64,000 nucleotides of DNA from Sphingomonas sp. So64.6b (GTDB lineage Bacteria; Pseudomonadota; Alphaproteobacteria; Sphingomonadales; Sphingomonadaceae). Below, piece by piece: positions 44,864 to 52,574 of this stretch. Positions within the stretch are counted from its first letter, which is position 1, and every line of letters begins with the position of its first letter. The notes under the pieces were generated by a model, which worked only from the letters and a program-made list of their open reading frames with translations, ran no database searches and was not told the DNA's origin. The stretch is taken from contig NZ_CP048817.1 in NCBI RefSeq assembly GCF_014171475.1, positions 3,224,001 to 3,288,000 of the forward strand, given 5' to 3'. The translations under genes and the position numbers were made by a program.

Positions 44864-45751
44864 ATGTCAAACAGCTTCGGAGAGCGCCTCACTCTGGCGC
44901 TGAAGGCCTTGTCGATGAGCCGTGGACGGCTCGCGGTCGAGTTGCAGGTCGACAAGTCGCTGGTCGGGCGCTGGGCCTCCGGCGCCGTCCGCCCCGCATC
45001 GCATAATCTGGAGCGCCTGACTCACCTCCTCGCCGAAAAGCACCCGGGCCTGACGTTGCTCGACTGGGAGCGCGAGCCGGCCGATTTCGCCGCTTTTTTC
45101 GGCGTCGACCCGGTCAGCGTCGCACCGCCGCGTCAGACCGGCATTACGCTGCCGGGCGAAACCCTCGACGCCGCGCACGCCTCGACCAGCCAGCGCGGCG
45201 AGGCCTATGAAGGGTTCTGGCGCGCAACCCATCCCGCGGTCATCGCACCCGGCCGCTTCTTCCACGAACACGGCATGATCCGGCGCGGCGATGCCGGCCT
45301 GTTGCAATTCGACCTGGGTGGCCCGGACGTCCGTTATGTCGGATCGATCCTGCCGATCGAAGGACAGGTCTTCGTCATCGCCACCGACACCGTCCGGCAC
45401 CTGCCCTGCTTCATGATCTTCAATATCGTCACCATGCCGAAGATCATCCTGATGGACGGCATCCTGCTGACCGCCGGCAACGCAATGCGCAATCCGTCGG
45501 CCTATCCGATTGTCATGGAGCGGATCGGCGATCTGTCTGGCGACCCGGAAACCGACGACGCGCACGCCGCATCACTGATGGCCCGGCCGCAATTCGTCCA
45601 GGACGACGCGCTTGTTTCCCCGGCGATGCGCAATCACCTGATCCGGGATTTCGGACCGGATGCGGCAAAGGGCGGTGGGGAGCTGCTGCTTACGGCGACT
45701 GGAACACCGGATCTGGCCAAGGTCGTCGCGGCGCTCAACTATCCAGGTTGA
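44864..45751 (+). CDS. XRE-like helix-turn-helix regulator with C-terminal sensor-like domain
   Basis: The 295-residue protein has an N-terminal lambda-repressor-like HTH (FGERLTLALKALSMSRGRLAVELQVDKSLVGRWASGAVRPASHNLERLTHLL). It is followed by a beta-rich C-terminal domain of about 200 residues (EGFWRATHPAVIAPGRFFHEHGMIRRG...VRYVGSILPIEGQVFVIATD...) that looks like a ligand-sensing module; I do not recognise it. AAGGGG precedes the ATG. The palindrome at 44802-44823 is its likely operator. Confidence 0.82.
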   Translation: MSNSFGERLTLALKALSMSRGRLAVELQVDKSLVGRWASGAVRPASHNLERLTHLLAEKHPGLTLLDWEREPADFAAFFGVDPVSVAPPRQTGITLPGETLDAAHASTSQRGEAYEGFWRATHPAVIAPGRFFHEHGMIRRGDAGLLQFDLGGPDVRYVGSILPIEGQVFVIATDTVRHLPCFMIFNIVTMPKIILMDGILLTAGNAMRNPSAYPIVMERIGDLSGDPETDDAHAASLMARPQFVQDDALVSPAMRNHLIRDFGPDAAKGGGELLLTATGTPDLAKVVAALNYPG

Positions 45752-45766
45752 GGGGGGACCGACCAT

Positions 45767-46063
45767 TCATTCGGTGACGTTGCGCCTGATCCATTGCGGG
45801 TGGCCGTCCGGCGTCAGTTCGATATCGGGAACGCCGACGGGGTCGCCGCCGGTTTCCACCCAGCCCGCGCCAAGGCAATGGCCACAGGTCGCGCGTTTGC
45901 AGCGAAAGCTGACCAGGTCGATCTCGGTATTCCACTGCCCATGCCCCTTGCACACCGGGCATCTTGCATCGAGCGTACCGTTGCGCGGCTGAAGCGGAAC
46001 GATGTCGAACGCATGCGGGCTGTCGGGGCCGCTGCATTCAACGACATCACTGGCGTGCGGCAT
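45767..46063 (-). CDS. Small zinc-ribbon (DnaJ-type CxxCxGxG) protein
   Basis: The 98-residue protein has two DnaJ-like zinc motifs, CPVCKGHG and CGHCLGAG, with a further Cys between them (FRCKRATC). They probably bind one zinc ion. The rest has no recognisable domain. It may bind nucleic acid or a protein partner; no function is claimed. It converges with the HTH gene. Confidence 0.7.
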   Translation of the reverse strand: MPHASDVVECSGPDSPHAFDIVPLQPRNGTLDARCPVCKGHGQWNTEIDLVSFRCKRATCGHCLGAGWVETGGDPVGVPDIELTPDGHPQWIRRNVTE

Positions 46064-46148
46064 CGCATCTCCCTTTCAAGCCAGCTGTAACGTGCGGCGC
46101 CCGTGTCGGTTTCGGATTCCGGCGGCACCGATATGCCGGCCAGCCGAT

Positions 46149-46409
46149 CTATCCTGACGACCCGACCAGCTCCACGATCTCGAAAGCATAGCTCTTCCAT
46201 CCGCGCATGCCGGCGGCCTCGCTCGCCGCCGCCTTCTTTTTCCGGGCTTCGGCAAGCGATTTGGTATGCCCCCAGAACACTTCCGTCTTGTCGTTGCCAA
46301 GCTGCGCGACGATCCGCCAATAATGGGTGAACGCCACCGATGTCGGGCCGATCGTCTTGGTATAACCATCGGGCAAGGTCGCCGTCAGATATTGCCGCTT
46401 CTTCGCCAC
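46149..46409 (-). CDS. Hypothetical protein, possible GTG start
   Basis: The 86-residue basic protein contains YLTATLPDGYTKTIGPTSVAFTHYWRIVAQLGNDKTEVFWGHTKSLAEARKKKAA. The frame has no ATG close to the start of its protein-like part; a GTG at 46407-46409 preceded by AAGGG 12 bases away is the best choice. No family is recognised. Confidence 0.55.
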   Translation of the reverse strand: MAKKRQYLTATLPDGYTKTIGPTSVAFTHYWRIVAQLGNDKTEVFWGHTKSLAEARKKKAAASEAAGMRGWKSYAFEIVELVGSSG

Positions 46410-46559
46410 GTGTGTGATCTGGCCCTTCAGTCGGTCGGGCCGACGATGATATCGCACCTCCCATAGCCGCGGGATGAGGCCGATGCGACAGCGATCGCCT
46501 TCGTCATCGGTGCTTGGCGCGGCTGACGCGGTGCACCGATGGTGGTAGCGAGCGCGGAC

Positions 46560-47732
46560 ATGACCGAGCCAGACCTGGTTGACGTACCGATCACCCCGCA
46601 AATCGTGCGCGGCGCGCTCGAACTCGAACGCACCGCGCAGGGGCTGCTCCCGCACCGCCTTCCGGCGTGGGCGCGCGCGCAATGTCCCGACGCTCAACTG
46701 GCCATGGCGGAAGCGCAGCCATCCGGGGTCAGGCTGGCCTTTCACACCACTGCAACCATCATCGAGCTCGACACGCTGGCCACCAGGCGAGTCTATGTCG
46801 GGGCGCCGCGCCGGCCGGATGGCGTGTATGACTTGCTGATCGACGGCCGCCTGGCCGCACAGGCAAGCGCCGGCGGCGGCAAGGTCCTGACCATCGACAT
46901 GTCGACCGGCTCCGTCCGTACCGATGCCGGGCCGGCCAGCACCTTGCGCTTCGCCGATTTGCCCGGCGGGCCCAAGCATATCGAGATCTGGCTACCGCAT
47001 AACGAGACCACCGAAATCGTCGCACTGCGCGCCAACGCAGCCGTGACCCCCGCCGTCGCGTCGGGCCGCCGCGCCTGGCTGCATCATGGCAGCTCGATCA
47101 GCCAGGGGTCCGACGCGGCCAGCCCGACCGGCATCTGGCCCACGATCGCCGCGTTGCGCGCCGGCGTCGAACTGACCAATCTTGGGCTGGGCGGCAACGC
47201 GCTGCTCGATCCGTTCATTGCGCGTATCATGCGCGATACGCCCGCCGAGCTCATCAGCCTCAAGCTCGGCATCAACCTGGTCAATACCGACCTGATGCGG
47301 CTGCGCGCTTTTGCGCCCGCCGTCCACGGCTTGCTCGACACGATCCGCGACGGGCATCCCGACACGCCGCTGCTGATCGTATCGCCGATCCTGTGCCCGA
47401 TCCACGAGGACACGCCCGGTCCAAGCGCCTTCGATATGACCGCCCTGGCGGACGGACGGCTGCGCTTTTACGCGGCGGGCGACCCCACCGAACGTGCCGC
47501 CGGGAAACTGACGCTCAACATCATCCGCGACACGCTGGAGCGGATCGTGGACCAACGCGCGAAGCGCGACCCGGCGATCCATTATCTCGACGGCCGCAAA
47601 CTCTACGGCGCGCATGATTGCGCCGAACGCCCCTTGCCGGACGAACTCCATCCGGATGCCGCCACTCACCGGCGCATCGGCGAGCGTTTCGCCGATCTTG
47701 CTTATGGTGAGAGCGGCCCGTTCAGCAACTGA
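46560..47732 (+). CDS. SGNH/GDSL-like hydrolase
   Basis: The 390-residue protein has an N-terminal jelly-roll-like domain and an SGNH hydrolase domain: WLHHGSSISQGSDA (Ser), LGLGGNALLDPF (Gly), LGINLVN (Asn) and DELHPDAATHRRIGE (Asp/His). Block I is GSS rather than GDS, as in carbohydrate esterase-like members. No signal peptide is seen. The ATG at 46560 was chosen over one 21 bases upstream by the better GAGCG spacing; either is possible. Confidence 0.82.
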   Translation: MTEPDLVDVPITPQIVRGALELERTAQGLLPHRLPAWARAQCPDAQLAMAEAQPSGVRLAFHTTATIIELDTLATRRVYVGAPRRPDGVYDLLIDGRLAAQASAGGGKVLTIDMSTGSVRTDAGPASTLRFADLPGGPKHIEIWLPHNETTEIVALRANAAVTPAVASGRRAWLHHGSSISQGSDAASPTGIWPTIAALRAGVELTNLGLGGNALLDPFIARIMRDTPAELISLKLGINLVNTDLMRLRAFAPAVHGLLDTIRDGHPDTPLLIVSPILCPIHEDTPGPSAFDMTALADGRLRFYAAGDPTERAAGKLTLNIIRDTLERIVDQRAKRDPAIHYLDGRKLYGAHDCAERPLPDELHPDAATHRRIGERFADLAYGESGPFSN

Positions 47733-47777
47733 CCGGTCGCCCTCGGATGCGTCGGGGCGGAGATGATCGCCCGGCGC

Positions 47778-48554
47778 TCACTGCTCCCGAAACGCCGCTT
47801 CGCCCGCGTCCGACACTGCGATCCATTCCGGATCGGGCGCGGCGCCGGGAACATAGCTGTCGTGCCAGTTCCACCATTTATACGGCTTGCTTTGCGGATA
47901 CCCGTCGGGCGACTCCTCCCAAAGCTCCTGGCGCCCAAGCGCGGTCATGTCGAGATAGCTCCAGGTAGTGCCCATCGCCTCGTCGCCGCGACTGTTGATC
48001 AGATAGGTGCGGAAGATCCGCTCGCCGTCGCGGATAAAGGCATTATGGCCATGCCATTCATCGACCCCGAAATCTTTGTCGAAGCTGTCGGTGAGTGTAT
48101 ACCAGGGCATGTCCCAGCCCATCTGCGCCCTTAGTCGCGCGATATCGGCCTGCGGCGCGCGCGACGCATAGACGAGAGTTGTGTCGCGGGCGTTGAGATG
48201 CGCGAGATGCGCGACCTGATCGGCCCCGAACGAACAACCGATACAGCCATGGTCCGGCCAGCCATGCACGCCGGGTTCGAAAAAGGCGCGATAGACGATC
48301 AGCTGGCGACGCCCCGCGAACAGGTCGAGCAGGCTCACCGTGCCCTCCGGCCCTTCGAACGCATAGCTCTTGTCCACCGCGACCCATGGCATCCGGCGCC
48401 GCTCGGCGGCCAGCGCATCACGTGCGCGGAGCATCGCCTTTTCCTTCACCAGCATTTGCTTCCACGCGGCCTGCCACTCCTCGGGCGACACGATCGGTGG
48501 CGTGTGCATCGCGGGTTGCCCGCCCTGTCGTCCATTCTCTGTCGATATCGTCAT
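47778..48554 (-). CDS. DUF899 thioredoxin-like protein
   Basis: The 258-residue protein has the DUF899 pattern: VSPEEWQAAWKQMLVKEKAMLRARDALAAERRRMPWVAVDKSYAFEGPEG, then QLIVYRAFFEPG...HGCIGCSFGADQVAHLAHLNARDTTLVYASRAP. The CIGC pair lies where thioredoxin-fold proteins keep the redox motif. The role is unknown. AGGAG lies ten bases before the ATG at 48552-48554. Confidence 0.9.
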   Translation of the reverse strand: MTISTENGRQGGQPAMHTPPIVSPEEWQAAWKQMLVKEKAMLRARDALAAERRRMPWVAVDKSYAFEGPEGTVSLLDLFAGRRQLIVYRAFFEPGVHGWPDHGCIGCSFGADQVAHLAHLNARDTTLVYASRAPQADIARLRAQMGWDMPWYTLTDSFDKDFGVDEWHGHNAFIRDGERIFRTYLINSRGDEAMGTTWSYLDMTALGRQELWEESPDGYPQSKPYKWWNWHDSYVPGAAPDPEWIAVSDAGEAAFREQ

Positions 48555-48715
48555 GGCTTTGACACTCCTGCTTTGGCGACGCCCTTCGCGCGATTTCCGA
48601 CGCACGATGGCTACGCATCGCCCGTTCCTGATCGTGCGGCCGGTTTGGCACCGGAAACCAAAGGCAGGGAGTGACAAGTGTGTCGGGATTCCGACAGGAT
48701 TATCAGGGGAGAGTA

Positions 48716-49552
48716 TCAGAGGGTGGGGGCGCTCGCCAAATCCTGAACCCGCAAGCGGGGGAAAACCTCCTCGATCGGTTTGGTGTCGGGCAACACATAA
48801 ACATATCCGCCCTTCTTCTGGAAAAGCGGACTCAGGCTCTTGCCGTAAAAGACCTTGGGCACATTGATGCACCCGAATGTTATGCGGTTGTCGTCGGCGG
48901 CCGGTGACAGCATCCGCTCGCGACGGCGCTCCTTCTTCTTGGCTCCGGGCGGGATCGGGTGAAGCGCCACGGACGTGGCATAATCGACCCAAAGCACCTT
49001 TTGCTTGCCCGCCGCCAATCCGAATTTCGCCAGGAAACGTCCTGCGGGCGTCGTCTTTTCCGCCGGGCCGATCTCGGCAAGATTTTTGCTGCCGATGCCG
49101 GGGGACGCGTCGTCGCCGACGGCAACACCGATCAACACCGGAACCTTGGCGAGCATCTTGCCCTTCGCGTTGAACAGAACGAGCGACGCGGCATTCTTGT
49201 CGATAATGGCATAGGGCAGCGAACCATTATCCCGTGAAGTGGCGACCCACTCGGCAACGCGTATCGTCGCCGGCGATGGGCTTTCCTCAACCGCAGCTTC
49301 CGGATTTGCCGGCGCCGGCTTCGATGCCGGCGGGTGGGCGTTCTTTGCCGCTCGAGCGGGCTTGGGCTTCGTCGCCCGTGCGGGCTTGGGCTTCCCCGCC
49401 TGCGCGGGTGCGGGCTTTGCCGCCTGTGCGGGTTTGGGCTTCACCGCCCGTGCAGGTGCGGGCTTCGCCGCTTGTTGGGGTACAGGAGCCGCCTGTGCAG
49501 GCACCGGAGCCGTCAGCGCAAGACCAGCGAGCGCCAGAAGGACATTGATCAT
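48716..49552 (-). CDS. L,D-transpeptidase-like protein with Lys/Pro/Ala repeat linker
   Basis: The 278-residue protein has a signal peptide (MINVLLALAGLALTAPVPAQA) and about 65 residues of AAKPKPA-type repeats that probably span the periplasm or peptidoglycan. A YkuD-type domain follows, with PYAIIDKNAASLVLFNAKGKML, VALHPIPPG and RITFGCINVP. The catalytic Cys is present in TFGCIN, but the usual SHGCxR His and Arg are replaced by Phe and Asn. This is a recognised variant group whose activity is less certain. The ATG at 49550-49552 has no strong ribosome site. Confidence 0.82.
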   Translation of the reverse strand: MINVLLALAGLALTAPVPAQAAPVPQQAAKPAPARAVKPKPAQAAKPAPAQAGKPKPARATKPKPARAAKNAHPPASKPAPANPEAAVEESPSPATIRVAEWVATSRDNGSLPYAIIDKNAASLVLFNAKGKMLAKVPVLIGVAVGDDASPGIGSKNLAEIGPAEKTTPAGRFLAKFGLAAGKQKVLWVDYATSVALHPIPPGAKKKERRRERMLSPAADDNRITFGCINVPKVFYGKSLSPLFQKKGGYVYVLPDTKPIEEVFPRLRVQDLASAPTL

Positions 49553-49590
49553 CGCTTGAGGCGCCTGAAATGAAACGACGACAGAAAAGG

Positions 49591-49618
49591 GGCGTCGCCC
49601 TGTCGACAGGGCGACGCC
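49591..49618 (-). terminator. 28-bp perfect palindrome followed by T-run on the minus strand
   Basis: GGCGTCGCCCTGTC and its exact reverse complement abut with no loop. On the minus strand the palindrome is followed by CCTTTTCTG. It lies between the small lipoprotein gene and the L,D-transpeptidase-like gene and is probably a terminator for transcription coming from the lipoprotein gene. Confidence 0.7.
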
Positions 49619-49686
49619 GGACATACCGACCGATCGGCGTTCAGGCCAATCAGCCCTTCACGCCCGTCAGTATTTGCTGCCCAAAA

Positions 49687-49736
49687 AGTCTGTTTGGAAA
49701 TTCGCGAAAGAGCGAATTTCAAGGCGGTGCCGGCCC
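49687..49736. repeat. Half copy of the palindromic element (copy 3)
   Basis: AAGTCTGTTTGGAAATTC, the GCGAAAGAGC hairpin and AAGGCGGTGCCGGCCC match the left half of copy 2. The sequence diverges at the point where the central stem would begin. It ends 7 bases from the stop of the lipoprotein gene. Confidence 0.88.
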
Positions 49737-49743
49737 AAAGGCA

Positions 49744-50046
49744 TTAGTTGCGTGGTCGCTTCTGCTGATTCTGCACCATCCGCTGCTCGATGCCATCCAC
49801 GCGGCCATTGAGCTGCTCAATGCGCTGACCATTATTCGCCGCCTGGCCTGATGCGGCCTGCGCTTCTGCCAATGCCGACTTCGCCGTACTGTCCGTCTGT
49901 CCCAAGCGGGTCTCAAGCGCATCGACGCGCTGGCTGACAGGGGCGATCTGCTCTCTCACAAATCCCTTGGTGGCACAGCCGCTCAGGCCCACCGCACCAA
50001 CCAAAATCACAGTCACAGGAGCAAATTTCGTTACAAACGCCAACAT
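49744..50046 (-). CDS. Small coiled-coil lipoprotein
   Basis: The 100-residue protein begins MLAFVTKFAPVTVILVGAVGLSGCATKG, a lipoprotein signal with Cys near residue 24. A heptad-like helix follows (VREQIAPVSQRVDALETRLGQTDSTAKSALAEAQAASGQAANNGQRIEQLNGRVDGIEQRMV). The N-terminal CATKxFV motif is found on OmpA-type envelope lipoproteins, but no OmpA domain follows. The gene ends next to a half copy of the palindromic element, so it may be a truncated version. GGAAG precedes the ATG. Confidence 0.75.
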   Translation of the reverse strand: MLAFVTKFAPVTVILVGAVGLSGCATKGFVREQIAPVSQRVDALETRLGQTDSTAKSALAEAQAASGQAANNGQRIEQLNGRVDGIEQRMVQNQQKRPRN

Positions 50047-50428
50047 CACATTCTTCCAATGGTTAACGAACCGTTACAACCCAAGCCGAGTGTTTGGGTT
50101 CCAACAATTTGATTCTGTCCGGCTGTGCATCCGCTCGGATGAGTCGATGATCTTGACCAGCAATATCGAAAAACGCGCCCTTGCCGCCTGCCGCGATGCG
50201 GACAGGATCGGGAATTGCCGGGCCTAATCGTGCCGCCGGCCCCCCGTCGGCTTTGGCGCATTACCAGCCCCCAAGCCGTCACCCCGGACTGGTTCCGGGG
50301 TCCACCGCGCCACACGCTCTGCGCTTCGAGGCACTTGCTGTCGAAAGCCGCCTGGTGGACCCGGCACAAGGCCGGGGTGACGTATAGGGTGAGGAAAGCA
50401 CATACCTACGGCTGAGCGTCGATTGACC
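50047..50428. other. Intergenic region holding a palindromic repeat
   Basis: In this 382-bp region there is no supported gene. The left part probably carries the promoter of the coiled-coil lipoprotein gene; the right part is the inverted repeat listed separately. Confidence 0.55.
50278..50381. repeat. Inverted repeat (GTCACCCCGG type)
   Basis: GTCACCCCGGACTGGTTCCG...GTCCACC pairs imperfectly with GGTGGACCCGGCACAAGGCC...GGGGTGAC. The element is about 104 bp, a common style of intergenic repeat in alphaproteobacteria. Confidence 0.8.
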
Positions 50429-51430
50429 CTACGACGCGAGGCGGCTGCGGTTCAGGTGGAGCGTCACGATCAACCCGCCTTCGGACCAGTCATGATCGAT
50501 CGATCCGCCGAGCTGACCGGAAATGCTGCGCTTGACCAACTGGCTGCCAAAGCCGGCCGCCTTGTCCGGCGCCTCGACGGTCGGGCCGCCCCGCTCCACC
50601 CAGGTCAGGCTGATAATGTCCTCGTCCGTCGCGCTGGACACGTCGAGCGTTCCCGTTTGTTCGGACAGGGCGCCGTATTTCATCGAGTTGGTCGCGAGTT
50701 CATGAATGACCAGCGCAAGGCTGGTTGCCGCTTTCTCGCCCACGCCCATGCGCTCGACCGCGACCCGAATGCGTCCGCTAAAGGCGCCCATATCGTCATA
50801 CGGGGCAAGCAGTACCGAGAACAGATCGCCGAGGAGAGCCGCGCCGCCCTGGCTGTTCGGCAACGGGCGCACCAGGTCATGTGCGCGGCCAAGTGCGGTC
50901 AGGCGCTCGGTCAGGTCGCGCGCCATATCTTCCTTGCTGGCCGCCGATCGTGACGTGATCGCTGTCAAACCCGAGGCGATGGCAAGCAGGTTCTTGACGC
51001 GGTGGCTCATCTCTCCTGCAAGAAGCTCATGACCTTCCTCCGCCTGTTTGCGGCCGGTCACGTCGAGGAAGATGCCGAACATGGTTCGCCCGACGATCCC
51101 GACGTCTTCCCCTTGCCCCCGCGCCGCGATCCAGCGAATTTCTTCGCCGATCAGAATGCGGAAATCGGTTTCGTAGGAACCGAGAACGGCCCGCGTCGCG
51201 GCGAACGCCGCCCGGACGCGGTCCCGATCCGCGGGATGAATATGCGCGGACAATTGCTCGAACGTGACAGCATCGCGCCACGGCAAGCCCCATAACTCGA
51301 AGCCGCGCTCATCCATCGTGAACAGATCGGAATCGACATTCCACGCCCACAGCGCGACCCCGGCCGCCGTCACGGCGAGGTGGAGATGCTCCGGCCGCCA
51401 GGCATGGGGCTTTGCCCCTTCTGAATTCAC
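50429..51430 (-). CDS. PAS-domain sensor histidine kinase, HWE family
   Basis: The 333-residue cytoplasmic kinase has an N-terminal PAS domain (residues 15-130: AAGVALWAWNVDSDLFTMDERGFELWGLP...TMFGIFLDVTGRKQAEE). A phosphoacceptor helix follows (LLAGEMSHRVKNLLAIASGL, His near residue 142), and then an HWE/HisKA-2 ATPase domain with LALVIHELATNSMKYGAL (N box) and LTWVERGGP (the WE motif), then GFGSQLV. It senses an unknown signal, perhaps light, redox or a small molecule through PAS. No response regulator is adjacent. Confidence 0.9.
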   Translation of the reverse strand: MNSEGAKPHAWRPEHLHLAVTAAGVALWAWNVDSDLFTMDERGFELWGLPWRDAVTFEQLSAHIHPADRDRVRAAFAATRAVLGSYETDFRILIGEEIRWIAARGQGEDVGIVGRTMFGIFLDVTGRKQAEEGHELLAGEMSHRVKNLLAIASGLTAITSRSAASKEDMARDLTERLTALGRAHDLVRPLPNSQGGAALLGDLFSVLLAPYDDMGAFSGRIRVAVERMGVGEKAATSLALVIHELATNSMKYGALSEQTGTLDVSSATDEDIISLTWVERGGPTVEAPDKAAGFGSQLVKRSISGQLGGSIDHDWSEGGLIVTLHLNRSRLAS

Positions 51431-51648
51431 GGAATTGTCCTTGCTGACGGTAAAGCGCCACCCTGCATAGGAACTGCCCTGCCATCCGGCAAACGATTGA
51501 CGGGCTCAGGCTGCTGATACAATTCTGACTAACGAGCAGCGATGACACCTCGCTTTGCTCGGCTTCACCAACCCTATACTGCGTACTGAAGAAACCGGAT
51601 TCGCTCGCAAAAACCGGAAACCGCGCAGTTGACTAGCCAAATTTGCCC

Positions 51649-51677
51649 TTGACTTTGATGGTATCAATTGATACCTG
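51649..51677 (+). promoter_or_regulatory. Promoter with embedded palindrome upstream of the toxin-antitoxin-like operon
   Basis: TTGACT at 51649-51654 fits a -35 hexamer, and TACCTG at 51672-51677 a weak -10 at 17-bp spacing. Between them lies the perfect 16-bp palindrome GGTATCAATTGATACC (51660-51675). Its place over the promoter and 49 bases before the first gene suits autorepression by the HTH protein of the operon. Confidence 0.65.
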
Positions 51678-51724
51678 CGAATTTAGGAGGGTAAAGGGGC
51701 AAAAAAATAACGGGGAAGAGGCCA

Positions 51725-52069
51725 GTGAGCCCGGAGATAAGACGCCAATTGATTGAATATTGTGGTTCCTCGCGCACACGAGTGGTCGGCACTTGGCCGG
51801 ACCTTCCATCAAAATGGCGTCCGGACACTGTCAGGACGCCTGATGGATTTGGGATGTTCACCCGAGTCGGCGCGTGGGATTTTATCGGCGAGTGCCTCGA
51901 AGACGAGAATATCCAAATCTATGAAATTTTGCTCGATCGTCCGCCTGGTAAGCGAGCGTGGTACTTCACCGTGCCGGGCCACGATGGCACGATGATTTAT
52001 ATCAAAATTCATTTCGGCCCCTCGAACGTGGTCGGACGCAGCTTCCATATTAGCAATGACGAGAAATGA
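51725..52069 (+). CDS. MqsR-like toxin candidate
   Basis: The 114-residue protein starts at a GTG preceded by GGGGAAGAGG. Its C-half, FTRVGAWDFIGECLEDENIQIYEILLDRPPGKRAWYFTV...MIYIKIHFGPSNVVGRSFHIS, follows the RelE-fold pattern of MqsR mRNA interferases (a late YxKI strand, then a hydrophobic strand ending in SFH/SFK). The first ~35 residues are unlike MqsR. It overlaps the next gene by 14 nt, and that gene encodes an MqsA-like zinc/HTH protein, which supports a toxin assignment. Toxicity is inferred, not shown by the sequence. GC content is below the window average. Confidence 0.6.
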   Translation: MSPEIRRQLIEYCGSSRTRVVGTWPDLPSKWRPDTVRTPDGFGMFTRVGAWDFIGECLEDENIQIYEILLDRPPGKRAWYFTVPGHDGTMIYIKIHFGPSNVVGRSFHISNDEK

Positions 52070-52574
52070 TGTGACTGACATCGTCCCAACAGATGTTTCG
52101 ACAGAGCCGTGCCGGCTTTGCGACGATAGCGTCGCGGCTGCCGGAAACAGAGTCGAGCACTTTGTCTACGGCGATGGCGATGACGCGGTTATGCTACGGG
52201 CAATGATCCCGATTTGGTCATGCATCGCGTGCGGTGGTTCTTATTATGGCGAAGATGCCGAGAAGGCGATGCACAACGCAGTCTGTGATCATCTGGGACG
52301 GCTGCGCCCCGGTGAGATCAAGGCAATTCGTCTCCGGCGCGGCCTCAACCAGATCGAGTTTGGTGACGAAACGGGAATTGGCAGCGCATCTATCAAACGC
52401 TGGGAGAGCGGTTCGCAGATTCAGACAAAGGCCTTCGACAATTTGCTGCGCTACTTCGCCAAGGGCCCATTACCGCTTACCGCGAACAATTTCGGTGAGC
52501 CGGTCTTCCAGACAAACGTAGAGGAGCGTCGCGACGCAGCCGATCATTTTAGCCTCACGGTGTGCACGGGCTGA
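52056..52574 (+). CDS. MqsA-like zinc-ribbon/HTH antitoxin
   Basis: The 172-residue protein has two CxxC pairs (Cys19/Cys22 and Cys56/Cys59) forming a zinc ribbon. A XRE-type HTH follows (RPGEIKAIRLRRGLNQIEFGDETGIGSASIKRWESGSQIQTKAFDNLLRYF, residues 88-138) and then a 35-residue tail. This zinc-N, HTH-C order is that of MqsA/YgiT antitoxins, which neutralise an RNase and repress their operon. It overlaps the toxin candidate upstream by 14 nt and its stop shares a base with the ATPase start (TGATG). The palindrome at 51660-51675 is its likely operator. Confidence 0.78.
   Translation: MTRNDVTDIVPTDVSTEPCRLCDDSVAAAGNRVEHFVYGDGDDAVMLRAMIPIWSCIACGGSYYGEDAEKAMHNAVCDHLGRLRPGEIKAIRLRRGLNQIEFGDETGIGSASIKRWESGSQIQTKAFDNLLRYFAKGPLPLTANNFGEPVFQTNVEERRDAADHFSLTVCTG

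Noticed and set aside
51517..51526. Reading the left flank before GATACAATTC as the missing 5' part of the ArsR gene
   Set aside because: The in-frame translation upstream of the left copy lacks the conserved DPTRR-type helix, so the two halves do not clearly join.
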